From positions 372,001-436,000 of the forward strand of contig CAVQJJ010000011.1 in assembly GCA_963712835.1 (NCBI GenBank): DNA of 64,000 bases, in the 5' to 3' direction. The DNA comes from DATARH01 sp963712835. Its GTDB lineage: Bacteria > Pseudomonadota > Alphaproteobacteria > ATCC43930 > CGMCC-115725. The position numbers were made by a program, and so were the translations under genes. Under the pieces are notes generated by a model. The model made no database searches. It was not told the DNA's origin and worked only from the letters and a program-made list of their open reading frames with translations. This document shows, in pieces, positions 7,964 to 16,984 of the stretch (within the stretch, counting starts at the first letter, position 1; each line of letters starts with the position of its first letter).

Positions 7964-8929
7964 ATGCAGACCCACGCCAAGTCGAGAGCCGCCGCGGCGC
8001 GCCGACGGAACCCGACGCCACCGCTCAGCGCCCAGCCGCCGGATGGCGGCACCGCGCGCCTCTTTCACCTGATCGCGCGCGGCACCGCGGATCAGGTGCT
8101 GGCCATCGGTTTGCGGCGGCGATGGTTCACCGACCTGTACCACCGCACACTGACGATATCTTGGCCGGGGTTTTTTGCGCTCGGCGCCAGTGTCTATGTG
8201 CTCGCGAACGTACTTTTCGCGGGTCTCTATTTGTTGCAACCGGGTTCCGTCATCAACGCGCATCCCGGCTCGTTCACCGACGCGTTCTTCTTCAGCGTGC
8301 AGACGATGGCGACGATCGGCTATGGCGTGATGTCGCCGGCGACGATCTACGCCAACCTGCTGATGACCGTGGAAACCGCCGTTGGGCTGATGTTCGTCGC
8401 GTTGACGACGGGGCTCGTCTTCGCGCGCTTCTCGCGGCCAACGGCAAGGGTCTTGTTCAGCCGAGTCGCCGTCATCGGCCCGCATAACGGCAAGCCGACC
8501 CTGTTCGTCCGCCTCGCAAACCAGCGGCGCAACCAGATGCTCGCGGCCGAAGTGGCGATGACGCTGGTGCGCGACGAACTCACCGATGAAGGATTGCTGC
8601 AACGGCGCTTCTATGATTTGAAGCTGGTGCGCGACCACTCGCCGATCTTCGCGATGACCTTTACCGTGATGCACGAGATCGACGTCGACAGCCCGCTGCA
8701 TGGCGGCAGCCCGGACCGGCTCGCCCAGTTCAACGCCGAGCTCGTGGTCACGACGAGCGGCATCGACGAGACGCTGGTGCAACCGGTGCATGCGCGCACC
8801 TCGTACCTGCCGCACGAGATCCTCTGGGACCACCGTTTCGTCGATGTCATCGGCTACACCGAGGACGGTCGCCGCGCCATCGATTACCGGCGTTTTCATG
8901 ATACTGTGAACCTTAGCCCTTCCGCCTGA
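7964..8929 (+). CDS. Inward-rectifier potassium channel (KirBac type)
   Basis: A 321-residue inner-membrane K+ channel. It has two membrane helices (about residues 66-92 and 128-155) flanking the pore loop with selectivity filter T117-I-G-Y-G121. An amphipathic slide helix precedes TM1 (RRRWFTDLYHRTLTISW). The C-terminal half (about 156-321) is the immunoglobulin-like cytoplasmic domain of Kir channels (PHNGKPTLFVRLANQRRNQM, FTVMHEIDVDSPL, and SGIDETLVQPVHARTSYLPH). Length and order fit bacterial KirBac proteins. The first ~30 residues are basic and low-complexity. It is followed after 16 bases by the Rieske oxygenase gene, probably on the same transcript, though no functional link is obvious. 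Confidence 0.95.
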   Translation: MQTHAKSRAAAARRRNPTPPLSAQPPDGGTARLFHLIARGTADQVLAIGLRRRWFTDLYHRTLTISWPGFFALGASVYVLANVLFAGLYLLQPGSVINAHPGSFTDAFFFSVQTMATIGYGVMSPATIYANLLMTVETAVGLMFVALTTGLVFARFSRPTARVLFSRVAVIGPHNGKPTLFVRLANQRRNQMLAAEVAMTLVRDELTDEGLLQRRFYDLKLVRDHSPIFAMTFTVMHEIDVDSPLHGGSPDRLAQFNAELVVTTSGIDETLVQPVHARTSYLPHEILWDHRFVDVIGYTEDGRRAIDYRRFHDTVNLSPSA

Positions 8930-8945
8930 TCGGAGGATCGCCCGT

Positions 8946-10187
8946 ATGGATACGCACGCTCTCGCCTGGCCGAAGGAAGGCAATGCGCGCATCCCCTATC
9001 GTGTATTCTCCGATCCTGACGTCTACCGCGCCGAGCTCGACCGTTTGTTTCTCGGTCCGACTTGGCAGTTTCTGGCGATGGCCAACGAGCTGCCCAAGCC
9101 CGGCGACTACAAGACCACGTTTCTCGGCGAGACGCCGATTGTCGTCACCCGCGGCGAGGACGGCGAAATCCACGCCATGGTCAATCGCTGCGCGCATCGC
9201 GGCAACCTCGTCTGTTTGAAGCGCCAGGGCCACACCGACGATGGACTGACCTGCGTCTACCACTCGTGGAATTACGACCTCACGGGCAATCTGAAGAGCG
9301 TCGCCTTCCGCCGCGGCATCGGCGGCAAGGGTGGCATGCCTGACAGTTTCAAGCTCGAAGACCACGGCATGCGCAGGCTGCGCACCGACCATTTCGCTGG
9401 GCTGGTGTTCGGCACGCTCTCCGAAAACGCGGCGCCGTTTGCCGAGTATATCGGCAACGAGATCGGCGGCCGGCTCGGCCGGGTGATGCGGGCGACGCCG
9501 AAAATCCTCGGCACCACCTCGCAAATCCTCCACAACAACTGGAAGCTCTACGTCGAGAACGTCAAGGACACCTATCACGCGACCCTGCTGCACACGTTCT
9601 TCACGACGTTCCGCGTCAGCCGGCTGACCGCCGGCGGCGGGGTCGCGGTCAGCGAAGGCGGCGGCAACCATACCAGCTACACGCGCGGCAAGACGGAAAC
9701 GCTGGGCGCCGCGCAGAGCGACAAGCTTTACGCCAGCATCCAGTCGATGCGCGACGGGCTCAGCCTCGCCGACCCACGCCTCTTGGAATCGACCGAAGAG
9801 TTCGGCGACGACATCACCGTGCAAATTTTGAGCGTCTTTCCCAATTTCGTCGTGCAGCAGATCCACAATTCGGTGGCACTCCGCTTGGTCCTGCCCAAGG
9901 GGCCGACCGAGACCGAGCTGCAATGGATCTATCTCGGCTTCGAGGACGATGATGCGGCGATGACCGAGCGGCGCCTGTTGCAGAGCAACCTCGTCGGCCC
10001 GGCGGGGTACGTGTCGATGGAAGACGGCGCGGTCGGCAATTTCGTGCAGCGCGCGATCGTCGGCTCGGAAGACGAGCATTCGGTGATCGAGATGGGCGGG
10101 TTCGACCACCGCTCGGACAACACCCGCACCACCGAGGCCTCGATCCGCGGCTTCTGGCACGCCTATCGCCCGCTGATGGGATATTGA
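8946..10187 (+). CDS. Rieske aromatic-ring-hydroxylating oxygenase, alpha subunit
   Basis: Large (catalytic) subunit of a Rieske non-heme iron dioxygenase, 413 residues. The [2Fe-2S] ligands are visible as C82-x-H84 (NRCAHRG) and C103-x2-H106 (CVYHSW). The mononuclear iron histidines are H211 and H216 in DTYHATLLHTFF. These enzymes insert O2 into aromatic or related substrates using electrons from a ferredoxin/reductase, which is not encoded nearby. The small subunit follows directly, its possible TTG start overlapping this stop (TTGA). The substrate cannot be inferred. Confidence 0.93.
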   Translation: MDTHALAWPKEGNARIPYRVFSDPDVYRAELDRLFLGPTWQFLAMANELPKPGDYKTTFLGETPIVVTRGEDGEIHAMVNRCAHRGNLVCLKRQGHTDDGLTCVYHSWNYDLTGNLKSVAFRRGIGGKGGMPDSFKLEDHGMRRLRTDHFAGLVFGTLSENAAPFAEYIGNEIGGRLGRVMRATPKILGTTSQILHNNWKLYVENVKDTYHATLLHTFFTTFRVSRLTAGGGVAVSEGGGNHTSYTRGKTETLGAAQSDKLYASIQSMRDGLSLADPRLLESTEEFGDDITVQILSVFPNFVVQQIHNSVALRLVLPKGPTETELQWIYLGFEDDDAAMTERRLLQSNLVGPAGYVSMEDGAVGNFVQRAIVGSEDEHSVIEMGGFDHRSDNTRTTEASIRGFWHAYRPLMGY

Positions 10188-10192
10188 GCGGG

Positions 10193-10672
10193 ATGACCCC
10201 GGCGGAGGTCGCGCGCCGGCTCGAGCTCGACGCGCTCTATGCCGACTACGCGCATTGCCTCGACAACGACGCGCTTGAGGAGTGGCCGGACTTCTTCACC
10301 GACGATTGCCGCTATCGCATCACCTCGGCCGAGAATTTCGAGGCCGGGCTGCCGCTGGGCGTCGTTTACGCCACCTCGAAAGCGATGCTGGTCGACCGCG
10401 TGATGGCGCTGCGCAAGGCCAACATCTACGAGCCGCAGCGCTATCGCCATATGATCGGCGCGATCAAGATCGGCGCCGAGGACGCGGGCGGGCTGCCGGT
10501 CGTCGCCAACCTCATCGTCGTGCGCATCATGCAGGACGGCGCGACGATGCTGTTCGCCGCCGGGCGCTATGTCGATCGGCTGGTCCGCCGGCGCGGCGGC
10601 TGGAAGTTCGCGGCGAAGGAAGTCGTGCTCGACAGCCGCCAGATCGATACGTTGCTGGCGATCCCGCTCTGA
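10193..10672 (+). CDS. Ring-hydroxylating oxygenase, beta subunit (SnoaL-like fold)
   Basis: A 159-residue small subunit of the Rieske dioxygenase encoded immediately upstream. It has the cystatin-like/SnoaL fold pattern of beta subunits: LELDALYADYAHCLDND near the N-terminus, FFTDDCRYRITSAENFEAG, RYRHMIGAIKI, and RRGGWKFAAKEVVLDSRQIDTLL at the end. It probably has a structural role in the alpha3beta3 complex. The start is uncertain: TTG at 10184 overlaps the alpha stop, while ATG at 10193 is the first conventional start. Neither has a strong ribosome site, consistent with translational coupling. Confidence 0.88.
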   Translation: MTPAEVARRLELDALYADYAHCLDNDALEEWPDFFTDDCRYRITSAENFEAGLPLGVVYATSKAMLVDRVMALRKANIYEPQRYRHMIGAIKIGAEDAGGLPVVANLIVVRIMQDGATMLFAAGRYVDRLVRRRGGWKFAAKEVVLDSRQIDTLLAIPL

Positions 10673-10791
10673 CCCGTCTGCGGGTAGCCACCGCGGCCGA
10701 TCGCTCAAATTCACAGCGAAACCGCGAGACGGCTGCCGAACGCTTCGCTAGCCTCCGTCGTTAGTGTCCCGTAGGAAAGCGGGCCAACTCC

Positions 10792-11160
10792 ATGAAAATC
10801 CTGGTCATCGACGATGACGTGCTGCTGCTCCGTACGATGATGCGGATTCTCGTCGCCGACGGCCACGACGTCATGACCGCGAGCGGCGGCGGCCGGGCGA
10901 TGGCGCTGTACCGCGATACGAACCCCGATTTGGTGATCACCGATATCGTGATGCCTGGCCAGGAAGGGCTTGAGACGATTCTCACGCTACGGCGCGACGA
11001 CAACCCGGTTAAGATCATCGCGATTTCCGGCACGGATGCGGAGATGCTCGATACGGCCCGGCTGATCGGCGCCGACGATACCCTGCAAAAGCCGTTTCGC
11101 GCGCAGGAATTGCTGAGTCGAGTACGTGCCTTGGCGGATACGCCGTTAGCGCCCTGTTAA
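10792..11160 (+). CDS. Stand-alone response-regulator receiver protein (first of two)
   Basis: A 122-residue single-domain CheY-like receiver. Acidic cluster D7-D8-D9 (VIDDD), phosphoacceptor D51 in VITDIVMPGQEG, the switch Ser/Thr region (IIAISGT) and the invariant Lys in LQKPF are all present. It has no output domain, so it probably acts as a phosphotransfer or protein-protein switch. No histidine kinase is encoded nearby. A second receiver of the same architecture follows 81 bases later, which suggests duplication. Confidence 0.93.
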   Translation: MKILVIDDDVLLLRTMMRILVADGHDVMTASGGGRAMALYRDTNPDLVITDIVMPGQEGLETILTLRRDDNPVKIIAISGTDAEMLDTARLIGADDTLQKPFRAQELLSRVRALADTPLAPC

Positions 11161-11241
11161 TGCCGCCCCGCTAAGCTGATCGGAACTCAGGGTACACGCC
11201 TGGCGTGCATCCACGGGTAGTACGCTAGTGGGCAGGGCGCC

Positions 11242-11628
11242 ATGAAGATCCTGGTGATCGACGACGACGAGCATGTCCGACTCATGGTGACAAAGGCGTT
11301 GCAGCGCGGCGGCTTTGAAGTGGACACCGCCGACGACGGCCGGCGCGGCATGGATTTTGTGCGTCGGCATCGGCCGCAGCTTGTCGTCACCGATATTTTC
11401 ATGCCGGAGCAGGAAGGCATCGAGACGATCCTCGAGCTCCGCCGCGATTACCCGGACATAAAAATCCTGGCGATGTCGGGTAGTGGCCCCATCGGCGGCG
11501 CGGGCCTCTTGAAGATGGCTCGACAGCTGGGCGCGGACGACGCGATCGCCAAGCCGTTTCGTCCGCGGGACTTGCTCGCGCGCGTGCGTGCGCTCACTGA
11601 CGCCGGGATGGAGGACGCGCCAGCCTGA
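11242..11628 (+). CDS. Stand-alone response-regulator receiver protein (second of two)
   Basis: A 128-residue CheY-like receiver with VIDDDE, phosphoacceptor D51 in VVTDIFMPEQEG, LAMSGSG switch and IAKPF lysine. It is closely similar in layout to the receiver encoded just upstream (same MKILVIDDD start, same (M)PxQEGxETIL stretch), but carries a four-residue insertion (IGGA/GLL region) after the switch serine. A partner kinase is not seen in the window. Confidence 0.93.
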   Translation: MKILVIDDDEHVRLMVTKALQRGGFEVDTADDGRRGMDFVRRHRPQLVVTDIFMPEQEGIETILELRRDYPDIKILAMSGSGPIGGAGLLKMARQLGADDAIAKPFRPRDLLARVRALTDAGMEDAPA

Positions 11629-11697
11629 TCCGGCGACGCGGTCTCCGTCTCCAGGGGATCGACAGCGGTGGCGGCGCTGCGCCACACTGGCGCTCTT

Positions 11698-12636
11698 ATG
11701 CCAGCCAGGTTGCGTTTACCAGCAGTTGCGATCGCGGTTTTCGCCGCGGTCGTCGCGCTTGTCGGCCGCCCGGTTGAAGGTGCGTCGGGCGCGCCGGTCG
11801 TCGTCGCCTCCAAGATCGACACTGAAGGCGCGCTGCTCGGCCAGCTGATCGCCGCGACAATCGAGACGCAGGGACTTCCCGTCGAGCGCCGCATCGGGCT
11901 CGGGCCGACCAACATCGTGCGCGCCGCGATCCTCGCCGGCCAGATCGACATCTATCCCGAATACACCGGCAACGGCGCTCTGTTCTTCCATCGCGAGGGC
12001 GATCCGGCGTGGAAGGACGCGGCCAAGGGCTATGCCGAGGTGGCGGCGCTCGACAAGGCGCAGAACCATCTGATCTGGCTCGCGCCGGCGCCCGCCGACA
12101 ACACCTGGGTCATCGCGATCCGCAAGGACATGGCTGGCTTCCCGCCGCATCCCTGCGTCGGGGACCTCGCCGCTTATTTGAAAGCCGGCGGCCGGTTTCG
12201 CCTTGCGGCCTCGGCCGAGTTCGTCGAGAGCCCGGCGGCGCTGCCCGCCTTCGAGGCGGCTTATGGCTTCCATCTTTCGGGCGATCAGCTCTTGACCCTG
12301 TCCGGTGGCAACACCGCGGCGACCTTGCGTGCCGCGGCCGAGGGCATCTCCGGGGTCAACGCCGCGATGGCCTATGGCACCGACGGCGCGATCGCCGCGC
12401 TGGGCCTCGAGGCGCTGTGCGACGACAAGCACGCGCAGGTCGTCTACGCGCCGGCGCCGCTGGCGCGCGAGGCGGTGCTCGACGCCAATCCAGCCATTGC
12501 CCCGGCACTCGACCGCGTGTTCGCGACCTTGACCCGCGAGGTGTTGCAGCACCTCAACGCGCGCATCGCGGTCGGCGGCGAGGACGCCAGGGCGGTCGCC
12601 GCCGACTACCTCAAATCGCGGCGGCTGACACCGTGA
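11698..12636 (+). CDS. Glycine-betaine/osmoprotectant-type ABC substrate-binding protein (OsmF-like)
   Basis: Periplasmic binding protein of the OpuAC/OsmF class, 312 residues. Signal peptide at residues about 1-28 (hydrophobic AVAIAVFAAVVALVG, cleavage near VEGASG). Mature motifs: VVVASKIDTEGALLGQLIAA, GLGPTNIVRAAILAGQIDIYPEYTGN, and DNTWVIAIRKD. The chosen ATG gives a normal signal peptide; an in-frame GTG at 11668 would add ten residues. It heads a four-gene cluster in the same order as E. coli osmF-yehY-yehX-yehW (binding protein, permease, ATPase, permease). The ligand is probably a betaine or related quaternary amine, but the cognate OsmF system is not a high-affinity betaine transporter, so this is uncertain. 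Confidence 0.88.
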   Translation: MPARLRLPAVAIAVFAAVVALVGRPVEGASGAPVVVASKIDTEGALLGQLIAATIETQGLPVERRIGLGPTNIVRAAILAGQIDIYPEYTGNGALFFHREGDPAWKDAAKGYAEVAALDKAQNHLIWLAPAPADNTWVIAIRKDMAGFPPHPCVGDLAAYLKAGGRFRLAASAEFVESPAALPAFEAAYGFHLSGDQLLTLSGGNTAATLRAAAEGISGVNAAMAYGTDGAIAALGLEALCDDKHAQVVYAPAPLAREAVLDANPAIAPALDRVFATLTREVLQHLNARIAVGGEDARAVAADYLKSRRLTP

Positions 12637-13832
12637 GCGCCGCCGAGATCGCCGCTTCGCCGCGGTTGCGCTGGGCGCCGCGCAATCAGGTGCTGCCCTG
12701 CCTCGTGGTGGCGGCAGCGATCGCCGGAATCAGCGCGGGATTTCTCGACATCGCACCCAATCGACTGGTGTCGGGAACGCCGGTTTCGCTGTGGGATGCG
12801 GCTGGTGAGCTGCCGTCCTTGGCGCTGGCGGCGGCGGGCGTGGTTCTGTTTGCGCTCGGCTACGCGGCGCCGAACCGGGCGCCGCACTACCTGGGAGCCG
12901 TGGTGTCAGCCGCCGCGCTCGCCGCCACGCTTGCCATCGCCGGCGATGGTGCCGCGACACTCGCGGCCGGCGCGCCAGCGGCAGCGGCCATCTCGCTCGG
13001 CGCTGGGTTCTGGCTGATCTTCGCCTGCGCCGCGCTGGCGCTTGTCGATTCGCTGCGGCGCGCCGAGGTCGGCGCGCCGGTTCAATTACTGGCGGCGGCG
13101 CTCGCCGCGCTCGGCTTTTGGGCAATGGCCAAGGCCGGACCGTTCGACGCGCTGGCGCTGGCGCGCGAATATGCGAGCCGTCGCGAGGCCTTTGCCGCCG
13201 CGACGCTCCGCCATATCGAGCTGGTGGTCGCGGCGATCGTCCCGGCGCTGGTCATCGGCGTGCCGCTCGGCCTTTTGGCGCTGCGCCGCAGGCGCTTCGA
13301 GGCGCCGCTCTTCGCGGCGCTGAGCCTGCTGCAGACGGTGCCATCGATCGCGCTGTTCGGGTTGCTGATCGCACCGCTCTCGGGGTTGGCGGACGCGTTT
13401 GCCGTGCTCGGCCGGCTGGGGATCGGCGGGGTCGGGCCGGCGCCGGCGATCATCGCGCTGGTGCTGTACGCGCTGCTGCCGGTGGCGCGCAGCACGCTGG
13501 CGGGGATCGGCGGCGTCTCGACCGCTTCGATCGACGCGGCGCGCGGCATGGGGATGACGCCGCGACAAATCTTCTGGCAGGTCGAGGCGCCGCTCGCCGC
13601 GCCGGTGCTGCTCGCCGGTCTGCGCATCGTCACGGTGCAGGCGATCGGGCTCGCGGTGGTGGCGGCGCTGATCGGCGCCGGCGGGCTCGGCACCTTCGTC
13701 TTCGACGGGCTCGGGCAGTACGCGACGAACCTCGTGCTGCTCGGGGCACTGCCGGCAATCGTGCTGGCCCTGGCGGCGGATTTCCTGCTGCGGCTCGCCG
13801 CAAACAGCCTGCGCGGGCGCTTCGCGCCATGA
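12633..13832 (+). CDS. ABC transporter permease, YehY-like
   Basis: A 399-residue inner-membrane permease. The first ~180 residues are several extra hydrophobic segments, as in the long YehY-type permeases. The BPD-transp domain follows, with EAA-type loop 'ARGMGMTPRQIFWQVEAPLAAPVLLAGLR' (quoted in part: ARGMGMTPRQIFWQVEAPLA). Start: GTG at 12633, overlapping the binding-protein stop (GTGA). The frame is open further upstream, but that is the shadow of the preceding gene. It pairs with the second permease encoded at 14887 to form the membrane channel. Confidence 0.9.
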   Translation: MSAAEIAASPRLRWAPRNQVLPCLVVAAAIAGISAGFLDIAPNRLVSGTPVSLWDAAGELPSLALAAAGVVLFALGYAAPNRAPHYLGAVVSAAALAATLAIAGDGAATLAAGAPAAAAISLGAGFWLIFACAALALVDSLRRAEVGAPVQLLAAALAALGFWAMAKAGPFDALALAREYASRREAFAAATLRHIELVVAAIVPALVIGVPLGLLALRRRRFEAPLFAALSLLQTVPSIALFGLLIAPLSGLADAFAVLGRLGIGGVGPAPAIIALVLYALLPVARSTLAGIGGVSTASIDAARGMGMTPRQIFWQVEAPLAAPVLLAGLRIVTVQAIGLAVVAALIGAGGLGTFVFDGLGQYATNLVLLGALPAIVLALAADFLLRLAANSLRGRFAP

Positions 13833-14758
13833 CCGACCCGATGATCGAGATCGGCGGCGTCAGCAAGTCCTATGACGGCCGCTCGGTTGTCAGCGATCTT
13901 ACGCTGAGCGTCCCCAACGGCGCGTTTTGCGTGCTGCTCGGGCCGTCGGGCTGCGGCAAGTCGACCATGCTGCGCATGATCAACCGGCTCGTGCCGTTCG
14001 ATAGTGGCTCGATCCGCATCGGTGGCGAGGACATTGCCCGGGTCGCGCCCGAGACGTTGCGCCGGCGGATCGGCTACGCGATCCAGTCAACCGGTCTTTT
14101 CCCGCATTGGCGGGTCGACGACAACATCGCGACTGTGCCGCGCCTGTTGCAATGGCCGGCGGAACGGGTGCGCGAGCGGGTCACCCAACTGCTGACCCTG
14201 CTGCGGCTCGACCCCGAAACCTATCGTGGCAAGTACCCGCACCAGCTTTCGGGCGGTGAGCAGCAGCGCGTCGGGGTGGCGCGGGCGCTCGCCGCCGACC
14301 CCGACGTGCTGCTGATGGACGAGCCGTTCGCCGCGGTCGATCCGATCACCCGCAATTCGCTCCAGGCAGAGCTTATCCGCATCCACCGGGCGACCGGCAA
14401 GACGATCCTCTTCGTCACCCACGACATCGAGGAAGCGCTGCGCCTGGCGACGATGATTGCCATCATGGAGCACGGGCGCCTCGCGCAGGTCGGCACGCCG
14501 CTCGATATCGTCGAGCATCCGGCGAGCGATTTCGTGCGCGATTTCATCGGGGTGCAGGGGATCGGGCTGAAGCTGCTCTCGGTGCGGCGCGTCGCTGACC
14601 GGGTACGGCGCGGCGAGGTCGCCGAGGGCGAGGCGATTGCGGCGGGCGCGACGCTGGCCGACGCGCTGGCCACGATGATTGCTCGCCGCGTCGAGCGGCT
14701 TCCGGTTGAGGACGGCGAGGTGATCGGCGTGATCACCCTCGCCGACCTGGTGAGATGA
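13829..14758 (+). CDS. ABC transporter ATP-binding protein, YehX/OpuCA-like
   Basis: A 309-residue ATPase that energises the importer. Walker A GPSGCGKST (about residues 34-42), Q-loop AIQSTG, signature LSGGEQQR, Walker B VLLMDEPF, and H-loop FVTHDIEEAL are intact. The C-terminal ~60 residues are a short CBS-like remnant (ARRVERLPVEDGEVIGVITLADL), common in quaternary-amine transporters, where it may sense ionic strength. The ATG overlaps the permease stop (ATGA). The frame is open upstream of the ATG, but the coding similarity starts here. Confidence 0.95.
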   Translation: MTDPMIEIGGVSKSYDGRSVVSDLTLSVPNGAFCVLLGPSGCGKSTMLRMINRLVPFDSGSIRIGGEDIARVAPETLRRRIGYAIQSTGLFPHWRVDDNIATVPRLLQWPAERVRERVTQLLTLLRLDPETYRGKYPHQLSGGEQQRVGVARALAADPDVLLMDEPFAAVDPITRNSLQAELIRIHRATGKTILFVTHDIEEALRLATMIAIMEHGRLAQVGTPLDIVEHPASDFVRDFIGVQGIGLKLLSVRRVADRVRRGEVAEGEAIAAGATLADALATMIARRVERLPVEDGEVIGVITLADLVR

Positions 14759-14789
14759 TATCGCCGGCTTCATATACCCATCGCTGTCC

Positions 14790-14880
14790 TTGCGGCTCCT
14801 CCCGGCGAAAGCCGGGACCCATCGTTCCACTTCTCGTGCGGCTGAACCATAGGCCCCGGCCTTCGCCGGGCCGGGGCTGA
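14790..14880. repeat. Intergenic palindromic repeat (GC-clamp type)
   Basis: Two hairpins lie between the ATPase and second permease genes. The first is CCCGGCGAAAGCCGGG near 14801-14816. The second is a GGCCCCGGC-CTTCG-CCGGGCCGGGGC structure near 14852-14877. The CCGGCGAAAGCCGGGACCCA type is a familiar dispersed repeat in alphaproteobacteria. It could attenuate or stabilise the operon mRNA between the two cistrons. Confidence 0.7.
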
Positions 14881-14886
14881 AAAGGC

Positions 14887-15618
14887 ATGCGCGCCCTCTG
14901 GAAAACGCCGGCCTTGTGGGTCGGATTCCTGTTCGCCTTCCTGCTGCTCGATATGCGGGCGTTGCGGTCGCTCTTTGCCGCGACATTCCCCGCGGTGAAA
15001 CCAGAAATCTTCGATCGTGCGAGTTTCGTCGAACTGTTTTTGTCGCACCTTGGGTTGGTCGCGATCTCCAGCATAGGCGCAATAATTGCCGGCGTATCGC
15101 TCGCGGTTTTCGTGACGCGATCGGCGGGACGGGATTTCCGCACCATCGCCAATATGCTGGCGACGATTGGCCAGGTGTTTCCGCCGGCGGCGGTGCTCGC
15201 GCTGGCAGTGCCGGCGCTCGGCTTCGGTCCGCGACCGACGATCGTCGCGCTATTTCTCTACGGTCTGCTGCCGATCCTCGAAAACGCCATCGCCGGCATC
15301 GAGAACGTGCCCGAAGCGATCCGCGAGGCCGGGCGCGGCATGGGGCTGTCGTCCTATCAGCTGTTGCGCGATGTCGAGTTGCCGCTCGCCGCGCCGGTCA
15401 TTCTCGCCGGCATCCGGGTCTCGGTGACAATCGGCATCGGCACCGCGACGATCGGCTCGACGGTCGGCGCGCTGACCTTCGGGACGCCGATCTTCGACGG
15501 GCTCGCCGGCAACAAGCTGCCCTATGTGCTGCAGGGCGCGGTGCTGGTCGCGCTCTTCGCGATCGTCACCGACTTGATCTTTGCCGCGCTGGCGCGGCGG
15601 CTCCAGCCCCCCGGCTAG
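14887..15618 (+). CDS. ABC transporter permease, YehW-like
   Basis: A 243-residue second permease of the importer, with about six membrane segments and an EAA loop (REAGRGMGLSSYQLLRDVEL followed by PLAAPVILAGIR). Shorter than the first permease and without its extra N-terminal helices, as in the YehW subunit. It is separated from the ATPase gene by a ~130-base palindromic region rather than overlapping it. Its last 53 bases overlap the 3' end of the convergent GlpD-like gene, an unusually deep tail-to-tail overlap. Confidence 0.9.
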   Translation: MRALWKTPALWVGFLFAFLLLDMRALRSLFAATFPAVKPEIFDRASFVELFLSHLGLVAISSIGAIIAGVSLAVFVTRSAGRDFRTIANMLATIGQVFPPAAVLALAVPALGFGPRPTIVALFLYGLLPILENAIAGIENVPEAIREAGRGMGLSSYQLLRDVELPLAAPVILAGIRVSVTIGIGTATIGSTVGALTFGTPIFDGLAGNKLPYVLQGAVLVALFAIVTDLIFAALARRLQPPG

Positions 15619-16954
15619 CCAAGTATCTGTCCAAGGCGGCTCTCTGCTCCGGCGTCGCGGCCAGGCCGAGTTTGCTGCGCCGCCACAATATGTCGTCGGC
15701 GGAGCGAGCCCATTCCTCGCGCATCAGCCATTCGACCTCGGCCTTGCCGAGGCCCGGCGCGAATTCGCCACCGGCGGGGGCAAGGAAATCGTCGCTGGGC
15801 AATGACGCCGCGTGCGTCCAGGGCGGCCCCGCGCCCGGCAAATGCGCCGCGAGCCGCGCCAGCGCCTGCTCGGCGAGGCGGCGATAGGTGGTGAGTTTGC
15901 CACCGAACACCGAGAGCGCCGGCGGCCCGCCTTCGTCCAGCTCGAAGACATAGTCGCGGCTCGTCGCCGCCGCGCTCCTCGACCCGTCGTCATAGAGCGG
16001 ACGCAGCCCGGAATAGCGCCACACCACCTCGCTCGGCTCGGGCGCGCGCTCGAACCAGCGGCCGACCGCACGGCACAGATAGGCGATCTCTTCTTCGCTC
16101 GGCGGCTCCGCAGGCGGCTCGGCGGCGGCGATTTCGGTGGTGCCGATCAGCGTGTAGTCGCGCTCGTAGGGGATCGCGAAGACGACGCGCTTGTCGTCGT
16201 TCTGCAGCAGATAGGCATGGTCGTGCGCATAGAGGCGCGGCACCACGATGTGGCTGCCCTTGTCGAGGCGCAGCCGGGCGCGGCTGGCGAGCCCGGCGCG
16301 GCGCAGCACATCGGGCACCCACGGCCCGGCGACATTGACGAGGATGCGCGCCGCCACCTCGCGCTCGTACCCATCCGCGCCGCGCAAGGTCGCGCGCCAT
16401 AGTCCGCCGTCGCGCCGCGCCGCGACAAGCTCGGTCCGGGTCAGGATTCCGGCGCCGTGCTGCGCGGCGCCGCGGGCATTGGCGATGGTGAGCCGAGCGT
16501 CGTCGACGACGCAGTCGGAATAGACAAAGCCGTTCGTCACCTCGTCGCGCAGCGGCGCGGCGAGCGGGCCGTCCCTGAGATCGACGACCGCCGAGCCCGG
16601 CAGTGACCGCGCGCCGCCAAGCCGGTCGTAGAGGAAAAGCCCGGTGCGCAGCACCCAGCGCGGCCTGAGCCCCGGCCCGTGCGGCAGCACAAAGCGCATC
16701 GGCCGCACCAGATGCGGCGCGATACGCAGCAGCACCTCGCGTTCGGCGAGCGATTCCCGCACCAGGCGGAACGCGCCATGCTCCAGATAGCGCAAGCCGC
16801 CATGGATCATCTTGCTCGACGCCGACGAGGTCGCGCTGGCGAGGTCGCCCTTGTCGCACAGCAACACCTTGAGCCCGCGTCCCGCCGCGTCGCGCGCGAT
16901 GCCGACGCCGTTGATTCCTCCGCCGACAACGAGCAGATCGACGATCTCGGTCAT
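15566..16954 (-). CDS. glpD: FAD-dependent glycerol-3-phosphate dehydrogenase (GlpD-like)
   Basis: A 462-residue membrane-associated flavoenzyme that oxidises sn-glycerol-3-phosphate to dihydroxyacetone phosphate and feeds quinone. FAD-binding N-terminus: DLLVVGGGINGVGIARDAAG, then LLCDKGDLASATSSASSKMI and HGGLRYLEHG, both strongly GlpD-like. The C-terminal domain (DDILWRRSKLGL) is present but short, and the last ~15 residues (GAGAAAPARQRSSR) look like a read-through extension over the convergent permease gene. Start set at the ATG 16952-16954; a GTG two codons upstream is possible. No glpK, glpF or glpR is nearby. Confidence 0.9.
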   Translation of the reverse strand: MTEIVDLLVVGGGINGVGIARDAAGRGLKVLLCDKGDLASATSSASSKMIHGGLRYLEHGAFRLVRESLAEREVLLRIAPHLVRPMRFVLPHGPGLRPRWVLRTGLFLYDRLGGARSLPGSAVVDLRDGPLAAPLRDEVTNGFVYSDCVVDDARLTIANARGAAQHGAGILTRTELVAARRDGGLWRATLRGADGYEREVAARILVNVAGPWVPDVLRRAGLASRARLRLDKGSHIVVPRLYAHDHAYLLQNDDKRVVFAIPYERDYTLIGTTEIAAAEPPAEPPSEEEIAYLCRAVGRWFERAPEPSEVVWRYSGLRPLYDDGSRSAAATSRDYVFELDEGGPPALSVFGGKLTTYRRLAEQALARLAAHLPGAGPPWTHAASLPSDDFLAPAGGEFAPGLGKAEVEWLMREEWARSADDILWRRSKLGLAATPEQRAALDRYLASRGAGAAAPARQRSSR

Positions 16955-16984
16955 AGGCACCAGATTTTCCGTCGGAAGCGCACT

